A stretch of 64,000 nucleotides of DNA, taken from contig QVRM01001778.1 in NCBI GenBank assembly GCA_003439945.1, positions 1 to 64,000 of the forward strand. Direction: 5' to 3'. Within the stretch, counting starts at the first letter, position 1; the number at the start of each line of letters is the position of its first letter. Below, one piece after another: positions 34,910 through 46,510 of the stretch. Under the pieces are notes generated by a model. That model saw nothing but the letters and a program-made list of their open reading frames with translations. It did not search any database and had not been told where the DNA came from. This DNA comes from Dermanyssus gallinae. Lineage: Eukaryota > Arthropoda > Arachnida > Mesostigmata > Dermanyssidae. The translations under genes and the position numbers were made by a program.

Positions 34910-35793
34910 TAACCGCTACTATTACGTATGCTACTACCACGATATTTCATGCAGTGAGTACTACGTTTGGCTTTTCATGGACGCACTTTTTACTTTTGAG
35001 GAATGAAAAAGGAAAGGTTTCGAACAGTGCAAGTAAGGCAAAGTGTCGTTGCTGATTCAGACGCATATCGCTGCATCCATAATTTACCATATATCGACAC
35101 AAAGTCTACCTATCAGCATTGTCAGATCAGCTATTATTATTATTATTATTATGGACTCACTCTAGCGCACTACTAACTTTACACGGCTACAAAGCACAAA
35201 CACAATGTAGCATTCCTATTGCCCATGTATATATGCGTGTGCACAAGCTTTTGTCATTTGCTACTTTTACAAGGATACTTGTACTACTCCGCTTATAAAT
35301 AGGTAAACTAATGTACATATGTGTACGTACACATATATCATTACTGGGCTGACAGGCACAACGTGGCTCATATTGTTGTGTACATTGTTGTGTGAAAATA
35401 AGTCGGCAATAAATTGGGTAACCTTTTAAAATTCGAATGGCAGAGCTTATATTTCATGGAAGTTCTCGGCAGTCGATGTTGTTTCGCTACTAGGACACAA
35501 AATCTCTGTAAATATAGGTCTTGCTAGAAAAAAATAAAAATTGTTTATAAACTACCGTCAACATATGTGCAATACATTATTAGCATTTATTTAATAACGC
35601 CAGGTTTATCATCCCAGAGACACTGTATATTAGATATATCAAAACATATTTTTCCAATAAAACCTAAGTATCTACTACGTTAGCTCATTATAATCGTCAT
35701 TTTTTGACATATAGGAATGATCAGTGTTGTCTTAAAACTTGAAAAAGCATTTACTATGGACCAGTTTGTACCAGTGTATTTCATTGCATTCGC

Positions 35794-35839
<46 letters not shown>

Positions 35840-36340
35840 TTGAAAGTCATATCTTATTATATATATACTTTAAAGTCGTATCTTGTAGTTAGACACCCTT
35901 ATAACTAATAATGTTGGTTCTGTTATTTTTCAACTTATATTCCTATGTCTAGATCGGTGTTTATATCTCGTTAGAGATGTCTTGTTAGAGAGACACTGCC
36001 GACAGTCTCAAAATAAAGCTAGCCTCTTTCGAACGCCTGGGCGCGTTTTCAAGGCGTGGGAGAGCCTGTCCTGAGGGTTTACTACTCGCATTTTGCCTGG
36101 GAGGGACGTGATTACGCCCAGCTATTTATTGTGGCTAATCGATTTGCATGCGAGTATTTCATGACGAGACATTATTCGCGGAACAAATGCCCAATGTCGT
36201 CGTCGTCGTCGTCTTCGGGTTGTGCAACCAAGCTTGGCAACTTGGTTGTTTACCAATTTGCCTGCCCAGCGGGACCGTTAGCGGGACTTCAAAACGTGCA
36301 GCGCGGCGGAGTTTGTTTTGGCAGCATGCCGAGGGACTAA
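34910..36340. other. intergenic, no gene recognised
   Basis: AT-rich, with (ATT)n at about 35132-35151 and a TA tract at 35798-35839. From 36010 the sequence is GC-richer, but no motif is recognised. Confidence 0.4.
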
Positions 36341-36349
36341 ACAAAAAAT

Positions 36350-36532
36350 CCTTTCGGGGCTGACTCTCAGCCAAGATGTAACGTCCATTGGGACTGCTTT
36401 TCGCATTGCTTCACTGACGGACCCACTAATGAATACAAATGTGGGGCAGCAACGGTGGGGCTCGAACCCGCGCCACTGCTATGTATGTGTCTCCTCCGGT
36501 CGCGAGGCGCAGACCCACCGGGGTCGACAGTG
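36350..36532 (-). mobile_element. tRNA-derived SINE, family A, copy 3
   Basis: Reverse-complement copy. The tail hairpin (GGGGCTGACTCTCAGCC) is at about 36355-36371 and the B-box (GGGGCTCGAACCC in plus orientation) is at about 36457-36469. The head GTCTGCGCCTCGCGACCGG matches copy 2. It abuts a plus-strand family B head at about 36519-36570. Confidence 0.78.
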
Positions 36533-36570
36533 GCGGCGTGATCTAGGGGACTAGTTCGCTAGTCATGGAT
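36519..36570 (+). mobile_element. SINE family B head fragment
   Basis: GGCGGCGTGATCTAGGGGAC followed by TAGTTCGCTAGTCATGG. This resembles the pieces at about 24030-24075 (+) and about 2010-2050 (-). It contains an A-box-like TGATCTAGGGG. Only the 5' part is present. Confidence 0.5.
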
Positions 36571-36662
36571 GCCGAGGGGACTAGAAGACACTTCGAATTG
36601 ACATCGTTCGTGAAGACGTTGCTGCCTAGACGGTGGTGGGGTGACTGAATGGCAACAGCAAC

Positions 36663-36734
36663 ATGTCGGGCAGCATCATTTGTGCGGTCTTTTTGGCTGC
36701 GATTGTGATCACCTGCACGTTTTCCACCGCCTAG
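36663..36734 (+). other. micro-ORF resembling a signal peptide
   Basis: 23 codons, MSGSIICAVFLAAIVITC and a few more, then TAG. The hydrophobic core and small residues at the end look like a secretory signal. There is no convincing donor before the stop and no following exon found, so it may be chance or the relic of a secreted-protein gene. Confidence 0.25.
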
Positions 36735-36739
36735 CGTCT

Positions 36740-38870
36740 GAAACGGCGTTGCCTCTAAACTACTCTAGTATCTCTGTTGAAAAAACGGGGCTCCGTCACC
36801 TTCTTGTCACACTGGCGATGGTGCGGCAACGACTCGTGACGGGGGTGAGCGGCCGGCGTTCAGCAATTCGCTTGTCACCTTCTTCCACTACGAATTCTAT
36901 TAGTATGACTTGTTTTTTTTTTTTGTATTTTTGTTCAGAGGCGGATGGAAGCATGCATTTCCGTACGACATCTCGGTTAATATCCCACCTAAAATCCATC
37001 CGCTCTGTCCCGAATTCGTTCGACATGACATTTAGCGTCTATACTTCGAACCTTTAGTATTATTATTATTATTATTTATTCGTCGTGCTATTACTTCACT
37101 CACATTCACACTTTACCATTCACGATCGTAAACTGTAAAACGGCAGCCCCACTAGCGACGATGGCAACAGCAGTCAACGACAGCAGACAGAGCCATTCCT
37201 ATAAGATGATGTGATAATAGCAATCGCTGTGGTATTCTAGTAGCACAGTAGCACTGAAAACGTTACTTGCTTAGCTGGCAACTCTGCCGACCCGACCGAT
37301 TCTTGGGGCGTCGTCTTCATTGTTGTTGTTGTTGTTTTCATTGTTGTTGTTGCTGCTGTTTTCATTGTTGTTGCTGCTGTTTTCTTTGCAGTTGTTGCAT
37401 TGTGTGTTGCATTGTAGCTGTTGTTGCCGTTGCGTTTGCATTGTAGCTTGTGTTGCCATTGTTGTTGCACTTGATGTGTTCATTGTTGTTGCACTGTTGT
37501 CATTGTTATCTTCATTGCCGTGGCGTTGATATTGGAAATGTTGATGGCGTTCTGTCGAAGAATGCGTTGCTGTTGTTGTTACTGCTGCTGCTGTTGTCGT
37601 TGTCGTTTGTTGTTGTTGCTGTTGTCGTTTTTGTTGTTGTTGTTGTTGTTGTTGTCGTTGTTTTCCCGTATCGTTAAATGATGGGAAGTGATCCGTCCGG
37701 CAGTGATAGTTAAGGAACGTAAGATGGCCACCAGCACCTGCTGTATCTGTACATCACCATCAGTATCTGTTCATACTAGCTACTTCTTGGTCTTTCATAA
37801 TTGATTTTTGTCCTTCTCCTCGCCATCGTCGTCGTCATCATCATCAATGCCTACTGATTCATAAACGTTCGACTCTACGTTGACGCCGCTATACTACGAA
37901 GAATAGTCGTTGTCTGTTACTGTGGTTGACGTCGTAGAAATAGAAATAAGCAGTCGCGACGAGACAGTAGGGGCGGGGGTGTGGGGGGGGGGGGGAGGAG
38001 GGTACTGGTCGCAGAAAAAATACTAGTTGACATCATGGGGGTTGCGACAGTTGTGGCAGTCGATACGCGTTGGAAAGCTGGCAGCAATCGTACCAACGGT
38101 GGTAGCAGCCCCACAACCCCCCCCCCATCCCCGCCTGCTTGGAGCGGCAACGCGCAAGTAGGCCTCAGCTTACAGTTGGAGCGGTGAAGGACAGGGACAT
38201 GACTGGTTTTTTTTTTAGGTGTTGTAGTTGCGGAGGTATACGCAAACAGCACACCGTAGTGAAGTAAAATGAAAGCAGGAAAATCCGATGGAAATGGTGC
38301 AAGTAGTAGTAGTAGTAGTATTAGGGGAACTATCCGTTCAGCGACTAGCGGGGTGTTGGTAGTGCTCGCTGCGGTGTTAACCCCGGCCGTCGTCAGAGAA
38401 GTCACCATGACGTATCCTGGCGTCTCGTTTTGGCGGTAACCATGGCGTCGAAATTGGATGTTGCTAACATACATATAACTAGCACTATCAAATCTTCCAC
38501 ACTCTTATGCAACATAATGTTCAGATATTTTATTTAAAAAAAACAGCATTTTAGACCGATTGATATCGTGGTTTAGTTGTACTAAATATTGTTCACACAA
38601 TTATCCCTCTATTGGTTTACAGAAAGGTGTTTTTGACTTAACTGTGGGGGCGGTCCGTTTGTTAGAATAATAAACAGCCCTTTCGACGAGGGTCATCTAT
38701 TATTTAGACATTTAAGGTAATTTGGCAATAAATATCCTGGCTCTATAAGAAATTATTGGAGCTGATAGGTTCGATGCAATCATATGTTTTGGGCCCGTCG
38801 AAGCAGCTCGCCTAAGGTGTCTGTGCTGTGATTGATGGATAGCTTGCTTCGTTTAAGTCTAAAATCCTAG
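36740..38870. other. intergenic with many trinucleotide repeats
   Basis: Contains (TTG)n/(TTC)n tracts at about 37316-37660, (ATT)n near 37060, a poly-G run at about 37982 and (TAG)n near 38304. Leu-, Val- and Asn/Thr-rich open frames are repeat artefacts. No gene is recognised. Confidence 0.5.
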
Positions 38871-39095
38871 ATGCCAGTACAGGGCTGCCTATGCTCTATC
38901 ACCTCTCTACATGCCCTATTCAGAAAGAAAGCAAAGCCCCACTTGACGGCTGGTTGCCCCAACACTGCACGATGCGTTAACTGTGCGGGACCCAGCTATG
39001 CTACATCCAACGCACGACCAATCTATTCTGCTAAAAAGGAAAACCGCTTAAACATGGACGATAGGGTGTCGCAACCAGTCAATGTAAGCTACTAG
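38871..39095 (+). pseudogene. LINE ORF1 zinc-knuckle fragment
   Basis: A short open stretch containing CPNTARCVNCAGPSYATSNA followed by PIYSAKKEN. This resembles the CCHC knuckle of I/R1/Jockey ORF1 proteins (RCVNCGGxHxAxxxxCPxxKKE), but the expected His and last Cys are lost. Flanking sequence is decayed. Confidence 0.5.
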
Positions 39096-39183
39096 ACAGC
39101 GGTCATCGAACAATTCCCTGTTATTTCAGGGTACCCTCTAAAAACTGCCTGCAGATCTTAGGCCTCACCCAATTGCTGAGAAA

Positions 39184-40393
39184 TTGAGGTTTGCGTCGTT
39201 TGTGCCGAGAGTCACAGTCTTCCCCGTCCGCGTCGAGCTTCTGCCGAGCGCGTCAGGGGCGCGTTCCTTCGCAAACGAAGGTCCGTCAAGAAAGATGCCC
39301 ATCTATCGCGTTATTGATCCCGGCGTGGCGAAACTTCTAGAGAAGTTTATGGTGGCGTTACAGACCCTATTTAGCCTCCTGCGTGCGGTCAAACGCCTTT
39401 AAGCCTTGTCATACGAGCCCGGTCGCGTGGTGCATTTGCGTGACCCTTGTGACCAGAGGAGGCACATAGGTGCACGGGTTCGATTCCCACCGTTGCACAT
39501 TTGTACACATGGGGTCCGTCTTACGAAGTAATGCGAAAACAAATCCGTGGACGTTAAGTTTTGACTTAGTCTCAGCTCGAAATAGTTTTTTTAGGATCCT
39601 GTCGTAGTGACCAGCCACGACCACCCTGCCCCTCCGGTTCCGCCAGAAACCGCTCTAAAGAGTTATTTCTATGGAGGATGATAGTTACAAGATACACGGC
39701 TCGTGGTGGGACAACTAACTCACTAGGAAATTCGACCAGAAGCACATGCCTGGATTGTGCGATTGCATTTAGCAGGCCCGTTCAAGGACTGACAAGAAAC
39801 GCCCAAGCGACCAGGTGACAATCCTCTCGGGAAAAGATACGGACGCAAATGTTGTTCGACTGATCCCGGCAAAGTTTGACGAGGGTCAAGCAACAGCGGG
39901 CGTCCGCATACGAAGCAACGACGAGGACACTATCAGAAAAATGCGTGACAAACACCTGCCCTGGCCGCAGAACTTGTCGTGACCTCCTGAACCTACCGGC
40001 ATGCTGATCTCGGAGAAAGACATCATTGCAGTGCTATTCCTTTCCTAAGAGTTCTTCACTCGACTAAATCGTATTGGACCTTCTTTGTTGGCGGAGCTGA
40101 CCATGGAGACGTTAGAAGCGGTCGCCGCCGATCTTGCTCAGGCCGAAGCCAGTGTTGTGGGCGTCCTACGCCATGGCTACGTTCTGAACCGAAGGAAGCC
40201 TCTCGTCTTCGAAGCGAAGCCGAGGAAAGCCTACTGCTTTTTCATCATCCATTTGACAACTGGGTTGGAAAATCAGTATTTGCGACCACACGGGTTTCTT
40301 GGCAAAGAAGATAGAGGAATGTCTGCTCGGGTTCCCGACGAACACTGGAGCTGTGCACTCGTAAAACCCCGTGACAGAAGGGTTCCGCCCTAG
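39184..40393 (+). other. possible decayed coding sequence, origin unknown
   Basis: Open stretches at 39184-39402 and 40085-40393, plus a stretch at about 39800-39980, all read on the + strand and are GC-richer than the surroundings. They are interrupted by a SINE at about 39414-39585. I recognise no domain. It may be the continuation of the LINE ORF1 fragment upstream or an unrelated pseudogene. Confidence 0.3.
39414..39585 (+). mobile_element. tRNA-derived SINE, family A, copy 1
   Basis: Starts GAGCCCGGTCGCGTGGTGCA. It has a B-box-like GGGTTCGATTCCC at about 39477-39489, then CACCGTTGCACATTTGTA and a shared tail ending near CTCAGCTCGAAA. It is about 80% like the copy at 40763 by eye. A tRNA-related head plus a unique tail is the SINE layout, transcribed by RNA polymerase III. 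Confidence 0.75.
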
Positions 40394-40762
40394 ATAGGTT
40401 CATGGGTACATATATTTTATGGGTCTTTGCGATAAAGCCTCATGAAGGTTTAGCTTTAGAGACTCAATTACGGGTCTATTGTCGGGGAGGTGTTTAAAGC
40501 AGTTGACACAGAGGTGTTTGAGGTGGCTTACATTCGGTCAGTCATAAGTGAAGATTGTCATGCAAAAAATGGCCGAACATCGTGTACTATAGATCCATGC
40601 ATATAGTACCAACACGCCAATGTCGATGCATCTACCAGTCGTTGCCCAAGCCTCAGAAACCAGCACCATACCGGCCTCATTATTTGAGGGCCCGCCCCTC
40701 CTGAGGAAAGCATAGCATTTGGCCATTGTGACGTTTGCACCAGTATATAGTATTGCCTAGTG

Positions 40763-40945
40763 TCGAGCCCGGTGGCGTGGTGGATTAGGTCTGCGCCTCG
40801 CAACCGGAGGAGTCACTAGATAGGTGCGCGGGTTCGAGCCCCACCGTTGCACATTTGTATTTATGGGGCTCCGTCTATGAAGCAATGTGAAAAACAGTTT
40901 CGTGGACGTGTGAAATCCTGGCTGAGGGTCAGCCCGAAAACTTTA
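40763..40945 (+). mobile_element. tRNA-derived SINE, family A, copy 2
   Basis: Best copy of the family. The A-box region is GTGGCGTGGTGGATTAGGTC, and the B-box GGGTTCGAGCCCC lies at about 40830-40842. The tail has CACCGTTGCACATTTGTAT and a final self-complementary GGCTGAGGGTCAGCC. The long variable region between the boxes suggests a class II (Leu/Ser-like) tRNA ancestor, which is an inference. Confidence 0.8.
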
Positions 40946-40949
40946 CTAT

Positions 40950-41495
40950 ATGATATTGCCTGCTAAGATTGCGATAAGCATTTGTGAAGGTATAGCACAC
41001 ATCGCGGTCGGAAACGTGTTTTTCGACGTAAGGTTGGCTGAGACATGGTTTTCTTGACATACGTTGCCTTTAACTCAGGAAGTCTACAAGTAATTTAACA
41101 AAATTGGTGTCGATTATGCCATACAAAATATCTTTTTAATATACGTATACTGATAACAGTGGTTTGGCAAGATTATCGACACGTCGTGAAAAGCATCGTT
41201 ACAAAGCGTCCATACATATAAAAACATATATTGAAGCACGGACCATCGTACCGTTTGCTGGCGCAATAACGCCGTTACGGTACAATAATCATAGCTACTA
41301 TAGCGGATTTAATCCGCAACTATTTCTCACATCATTGCCAAAAATCCCGGCACCGCTACGTGATTTTTTCTCATTCGCTTGAATATCCCAGCCAAGTCTG
41401 GTCTCATGCCAAGAGTTATAAAATATATAGTCTGACGCAGCATCAATAATAATGTGCATTAGTATGGGTCCGTTTGCGTTACATTTTTCAAGCGT

Positions 41496-41539
<44 letters not shown>

Positions 41540-41738
41540 GTGTCTCGAAGTGCGCGTAAAAGCCTTCCGCCTCTATATAAAATGTTGATTGCTAAGCAGC
41601 TGGTATCGCATTCTACGCAGCAAATATTACGGTTAGCGCGGTTGCATCACGTCTACAGTAGGACTAAATAATCAGACGACATTCGCTAATCTGCAATTAG
41701 GTACAAATTCTAACTAACCGACAATACAACCCACTCAA

Positions 41739-41816
<78 letters not shown>

Positions 41817-41860
41817 TGCGTAATAATAGAGAAATGCATTCAACCTCGGAACTGTCAGCG
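40950..41860. other. 3' flank of the Kunitz gene
   Basis: No coding sequence recognised. (TA)n tracts at 41501-41537 and 41740-41816; the second lies about 55 bases beyond the Kunitz stop codon. Confidence 0.5.
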
Positions 41861-41869
41861 GATACTCAC

Positions 41870-42066
41870 CTATTCTACGATGCACTTTTTCTTACACTCA
41901 GTATCGCTGTCCCAGCGATTACCGTTGCCCTGGCAGCCGCCGTAGACGAAGCGGCGGCACTTGGACGTCTTCGAATCGTAAAACCATTTAAGGGTTGCAC
42001 GTTCATTACAGGGACCGGCATCCTTCGCTAACAGGCAGTTCTTGTCCTGTACGCGCTTTTTCTGCC
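41870..42066 (-). CDS. Kunitz protein exon 2 (mature domain)
   Basis: The acceptor TTTGCAG|GG lies at 42067. It encodes QKKRVQDKNC, the AGPCNE region, WFYD, FVYGGC, QGNGNRW and ECKKKC, then IVE-TAG. The spliced start is preferred over the in-frame upstream ATGs, because those lie in the polypyrimidine/acceptor zone of the intron and do not give a better signal peptide. Confidence 0.9.
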
Positions 42067-43828
42067 CTGCAAAGCCAACAGCACACACGATCGAGATTTT
42101 TAGAGTTATCATAGCATTTGTTGTTATTAGCATTATTGATACTCGTACGGATGCTGCGACTTCTGTTTTATGCTGCCTTTGTTCATCGATAAATTGTCTA
42201 TCGTACTGTTTTCGCTCTAGACGCAGCCCTGTCGTGCATTACACATAGGCGGACTACGTTCAGATTTTTTTTGCGTGTATAAAATATACGGCGAAAGCAT
42301 CAGCGAATAAATTCTCCAGAGTACGTTAAGCCTCGGTCTATATTTATATTTATTGCATTTGGGTAAATGTTTGTCAATAGCACTTTACCATCGATAAAAA
42401 CACATTGTCTAGTAGTTGAGCAGGAGTTGCATGAAGAAGCCTCGATTTCCTAGACAGGCTACACGAATATGAGGCGTGTTTCAATAGAGAACAACGGAAC
42501 ATCTTTTAGCTCAAAGTAAGTCCTCGATAACACTGCATAAAACCAGGCCGACACTAAAATGTCGCGCTTGAAAAGTATACTGAGGCACGTCGCGGTTAAC
42601 GGCCAACTTTCTTCACAACAATAGTTGCTAAATATGAATGGATAGCATTGAACCTGCGTTGTTAAGAGGGGCACCTTATTGCAGTACAAACGGGAAATGA
42701 GCAACATAAGAAATACATGTAAATGTCTCCCTTTTTCGCTGCTGCTTTTGTAGTTGTTAGCGCTAAGAAGTATGCATGGTTTAGATGAGACAGTGCACCT
42801 TGCATATAAGACGTTAGCGTCTGCAATGGCCGCGTTGTTACTTTACCATGTGTAACGGCGCTTCAAGCTGTAAAAGTCCTGATGGTACCGACACTAAAAT
42901 AGTGGTCCTAGTATAGCCGAGTTTATACTTATATGTGTCAAGTGCGTTTATTTTTTAAGTGTTTGCTTTACTTTATCGAAAAAGAAAAATAATATGCTAA
43001 GCCTTTAGCACAATGAACACGGTGAACTCGCGTTCTTTCGTGTTAGCTGAATAGCTTTGCCATGTACTTGCGTAGGTTCATATGGTGTCTTTATACGTCC
43101 CCTGTAAATAAATCCGGCCAAATAGGATTCTATACCCTTTTTGTGTGTTTGGAGATATGCTGCTGTAATTAGCTAGTTATTAGCAACGCCGCTTCATGAG
43201 TTTCAATATTTGAAATAAAAGCAATTGCCGTAGACGTAATTAACCTCGCGGCGTATTCAACAATTCTTTCAAGAATCTTCAAGAATTCTTTCAAGATCGG
43301 TGCTCCTCTATTAAAAAGCATCTATTGTATCCTAGCTTTCTAATGGCAGGTGTGGATAAAAACGTGCTCGACTGTTAACAGTGGTGCCTTGGGCGACTTC
43401 CGCACCGCTCTGAAAAGTCGTTGGGGCGATGTCATGCGTTGGACCTGCTTTGTTGTGTTTTTTGTTGTCAGTTAGAGGGGGAGCCAGATGACGCTTTAAC
43501 AGTAAAGGCATCGGCAATATGCCGTGATACGTCAGCACACAACGTTTTACACATAACAACAACGACAACGGATATACGGATGATTGGGTATAACAATGAT
43601 GACAACAACATGATGAAAATGAACCGCGTGTAAAGACCTGCGGTTTATTTGGTGGCGGGAAGTGCCACCACAACGTGTTCTCCTAACCTCCTAAAACTGT
43701 GGACTGCAAGAGCAAGAAAAGCAACGCAACCATCGAGCGAATCAATCATCGACTAACTCACCAGCCACGCGTGTCGCGGCCAAGGCGATGATGACAACGA
43801 AAAACACGGCGAACACGCACAGTCTCAT
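41870..43828 (-). CDS. secreted single-domain Kunitz/BPTI protein, two exons (whole gene)
   Basis: A small secreted protein of 87 aa. Exon 1 (43828-43762) encodes a signal peptide with the hydrophobic core VFAVFFVVIIALAA. Exon 2 (42066-41870) encodes one Kunitz domain with six cysteines spaced 8-16-7-12-3. The RRFVYGGC and TECKKKC segments are typical of the fold. Kunitz domains commonly block serine proteases or ion channels. Here the residue after the second cysteine (the P1 site) is Asn rather than Lys/Arg, and there is one extra residue between cysteines 2 and 3 (normally 15), so trypsin inhibition is doubtful. The intron is phase 1 with GTGAGT and GCAG ends, about 1.7 kb. The stop TAG is immediately followed by GTGAGT. 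Such proteins are abundant in tick and mite saliva, but an endogenous role is equally possible. Confidence 0.88.
42067..43761 (-). other. Kunitz gene intron, no other gene seen
   Basis: Single intron of the Kunitz gene. I found no conserved coding segment, tRNA or long tandem repeat in it on either strand. Confidence 0.6.
43762..43828 (-). CDS. Kunitz protein exon 1 (signal peptide)
   Basis: ATG at 43828 on the minus strand, then 22 codons beginning MRLCVFAVFFVV and ending RVA, then G|GTGAGT (phase 1). The composition is a textbook signal peptide, with predicted cleavage near the exon junction. The phase matches exon 2 exactly. Confidence 0.85.
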
Positions 43829-43979
43829 CTTCGTCGAAGTTGTAGGGCGTCTCGAGGCGCACGCCCAGACAAGCTGCTGCTATCTGAAGGCAGGCGGAGC
43901 ACGCTGGCCAGTCAACGATCTGCGACTACAATCCACTAGCGCCGACTATGACTCCCAATCACGACTTCTATAACAAGCA

Positions 43980-45430
43980 CCACCACGACGACCACGACGA
44001 CGACGACCACGACCACGACGATCGATTTCTTCTTCGACGAATGCTACCAGGACTCGTATGTAGACAATCACTCCTGTCTGATATCGACGGTTATCAGCGT
44101 GTTATTGCGTGCACACGTGCAATGACAGAATTGTTGCTGGCGTTTCGTTTTCTTGTCCGTTCGATTTATCGCTGCGGTGGTTGTTTCGCTGTGGCCGTTT
44201 CGCGGTTGCCGTCGCTTGTGTAGCTCACCGTCGTCGACGCCGCGATCTTTTCGCCGAATTGCTCGCCTAAGGTAATTGCCGCAAAGGTGAGCGTGATTGC
44301 TTGCTAAAGGTAGCTCTCGTCCACGATGACGACGACGACAACGACGACGACTGTCAGATGGTATACCTCTGCTGCACGTCTATGTGTATATACAGATCAA
44401 TCTATCTATCTATCTAACTAGCTATGTATGAATATGTGATGTGATGGGAAGTGTGTGTGTGTGTGTCTGCGTGCATGTATCGATCGTCGATCTGCTGTGT
44501 TTATATGGTTAGTGCTGTTTTTCTCTTGATCTTTGCTGCTCTGCCAGTCAGCTGCTCTGCTAGTCGACTGGGGTGGGCTGCGGGGTGGGGTAAGAAGGGG
44601 TGAGGTGGTGTAGCCTGGGCTGGTTGGGCTGGGCTGGGTTGGCTTGGCCCGACCCGATCGTTGTCGCAGGCGTGGTGGCGTGGGGTGAAGTCGGTGAAGT
44701 CGTTGAAGTCGTTGAAGTCGTCCTGCCGTTGCCCCGGCCGACTGCAAAGTCGCAGTCACTGTCTGTGCTGAAGTGTAGCGTATGCCCGTGTAGCTAACTA
44801 ACTGGGTAGCTGGATGGATGGCTGGCTGTAGCGAACCGTCGGCGGCGTCAGCCACTGCGAGCGACGAGGCCAACAACGACGCTGCCCGGCGAACGAACCA
44901 GCACTGATCGATGAACGTGTGGCTACATCACAGATCACCCCTCAATGCTGTTGCTGTTGTTGTCGCGTTTGCTCGCTCACCCCCCTCCACCCCACGCCTG
45001 CCGTTCCGTTCCGTTCCGCATCCCTCGCTCGCATCGATCCTTCTTTCCTTTGGGGATGGTTGCTGTTCGTGGTGCTAGCTCACTAGCTCACTGCATTGCG
45101 GTGCTGGTGGTGATGGTGATGGTCGTGGTGGTGGTGGTGCATGATGGCACCGATGGGAGGCATCGGCAGGGGCGGGGGGGTGGGGGGATCCTGGATCATG
45201 CATGCATGAACCAAGGACTGGCAACGGTGAGAAGAGTCTGATGACGGCGAGAAAACGTGGAGAAACTGGACCATATGTAGGAGCCCGACGAGAAGAAGGA
45301 AGAAGGACTAGGAAAAGATGAAGGTGATGAAGGAGGAGGAAAAGATGAAGATGAAGAAGCAGGAGAAGAAGAAGACTATGAAAACAGCGGCAGCAGCGGC
45401 CAAAGCAGACGAGATCGGGGGTCTGACGGC
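43980..45430. repeat. low-complexity and short tandem repeats
   Basis: (GAC)n near 43985-44020 and 44320-44355, (ATCT)n near 44398-44416, (GT)n at about 44450-44465, a 9-bp repeat GTTGAAGTC (about 44690-44720), (GGT)n near 45100-45140 and a purine-rich GAA/GAT block at 45290-45380. No gene is recognised. Confidence 0.75.
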
Positions 45431-45689
45431 TAAAGGGGTGCTGGTATAGACGTGGACGCTGTCGCACAAGCTACTACTGGCACGGTTGGTGACATCTTGC
45501 CTGCGTTCGTGAAGCAGAGACACACTTCGCGTTGTGTCCAAGAACGCCACTCGGACGACCGAGCAATCAAGCCGTCGACTGCCGCCGATCGACCAATCCG
45601 GCAGCTGGCCGTCAGCAGCAGCAGCAGCAATCAACCAGGTTCCCGACCGTAGGGAAAAGGGCCAGCAAAAAGAACAACAACACAGCAAC

Positions 45690-45965
45690 AAGACTTGCCA
45701 CCGCGAACACAAACAAGAAAACAATGGAAACAACAACAACAACAACAACGGGAACGACAACAACAACAGCAACAATTGATGCTAACCGCAGGTCGTAGTT
45801 GAGAGACACAACAACAACAACAACAACAACAACAGAATCAGGAACATTGCCACCGCGAACACAAACAAGAAAACAATGGGAACAACAACAACAACGAGAA
45901 CGACAACAACAACAACAACAACAACAACAGCAACAATTGATGCTAACCGCAGGTCGAAGTTGAAA
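45690..45965. repeat. tandem duplication of a CAA-rich cassette
   Basis: A unit beginning GCCACCGCGAACACAAACAA, with a (CAA)n core, and ending TTGATGCTAACCGCAGGTCG occurs at about 45698-45795 and again at about 45848-45955, with the CAA cores differing in length. Confidence 0.88.
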
Positions 45966-46387
45966 GACAGGAGGCAAACGCGTGCATACGCAAGCACACA
46001 CCGAATTACGCCGTCACGTATAACTTGAGAGAAAAATACGGCATGTTCGAATGATGTTGATCGACGGCTCTTTCTCTCTCTCTCTCTTTCGGTCATTTTC
46101 TTTTTCTCATTCTGATAATCTCTCTCAGGCGCACACATACACTTGCTCTAGTATGTCATTTACTAACCTGCTAGTTGTAGCAGGATATTTGCGACGAACG
46201 GCCAGGCCAATATAAGTGTAGCTTTATGTGCTTTTTCTGTTGCAGTTGTTGTGTGTGGTTCTTGCTATGGTCGTTAACGAGTGCAGTTGACAATTGCTGA
46301 GCTATCGTCGCGTCAATGCCATTACCCATACATTTGCATATAGCCCTGTTACAAACCCCCGCAAATACGGCGATAGTTACCGAGCAA

Positions 46388-46510
46388 GATGGCTTAGTGG
46401 CAAAGCCTTTGCCTTGCATCGGGAGGACTGGGTTTGAGACCCAGACCGGCCACTCTTAAATTGGTGTGCATGGTTTCCAATTTAGACAAGGTAAATGTCG
46501 GAGTGGACAA
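46388..46510 (+). mobile_element. tRNA-derived SINE, family C, copy 1
   Basis: A-box TGGCTTAGTGGC at about 46390 and B-box GGGTTTGAGACCC at about 46430-46442. The anticodon-like loop between them (CCTTGCATC) suggests a tRNA-Ala ancestor. The acceptor ends do not pair, so it is not a functional tRNA. The tail CCAATTTAGACAAGGTAAAT is shared with a second copy at about 48.2 kb. Confidence 0.68.

Noticed and set aside
45308..46138. Several 120-155 codon frames around the CAA cassette
   Set aside because: Low-complexity Leu/Val/Asn/Thr frames on both strands with no recognisable motif.
46388..46465. Functional tRNA-Ala gene
   Set aside because: A and B boxes are present, but the acceptor arms do not pair and the sequence continues into a tail shared with another copy, so it is a SINE.
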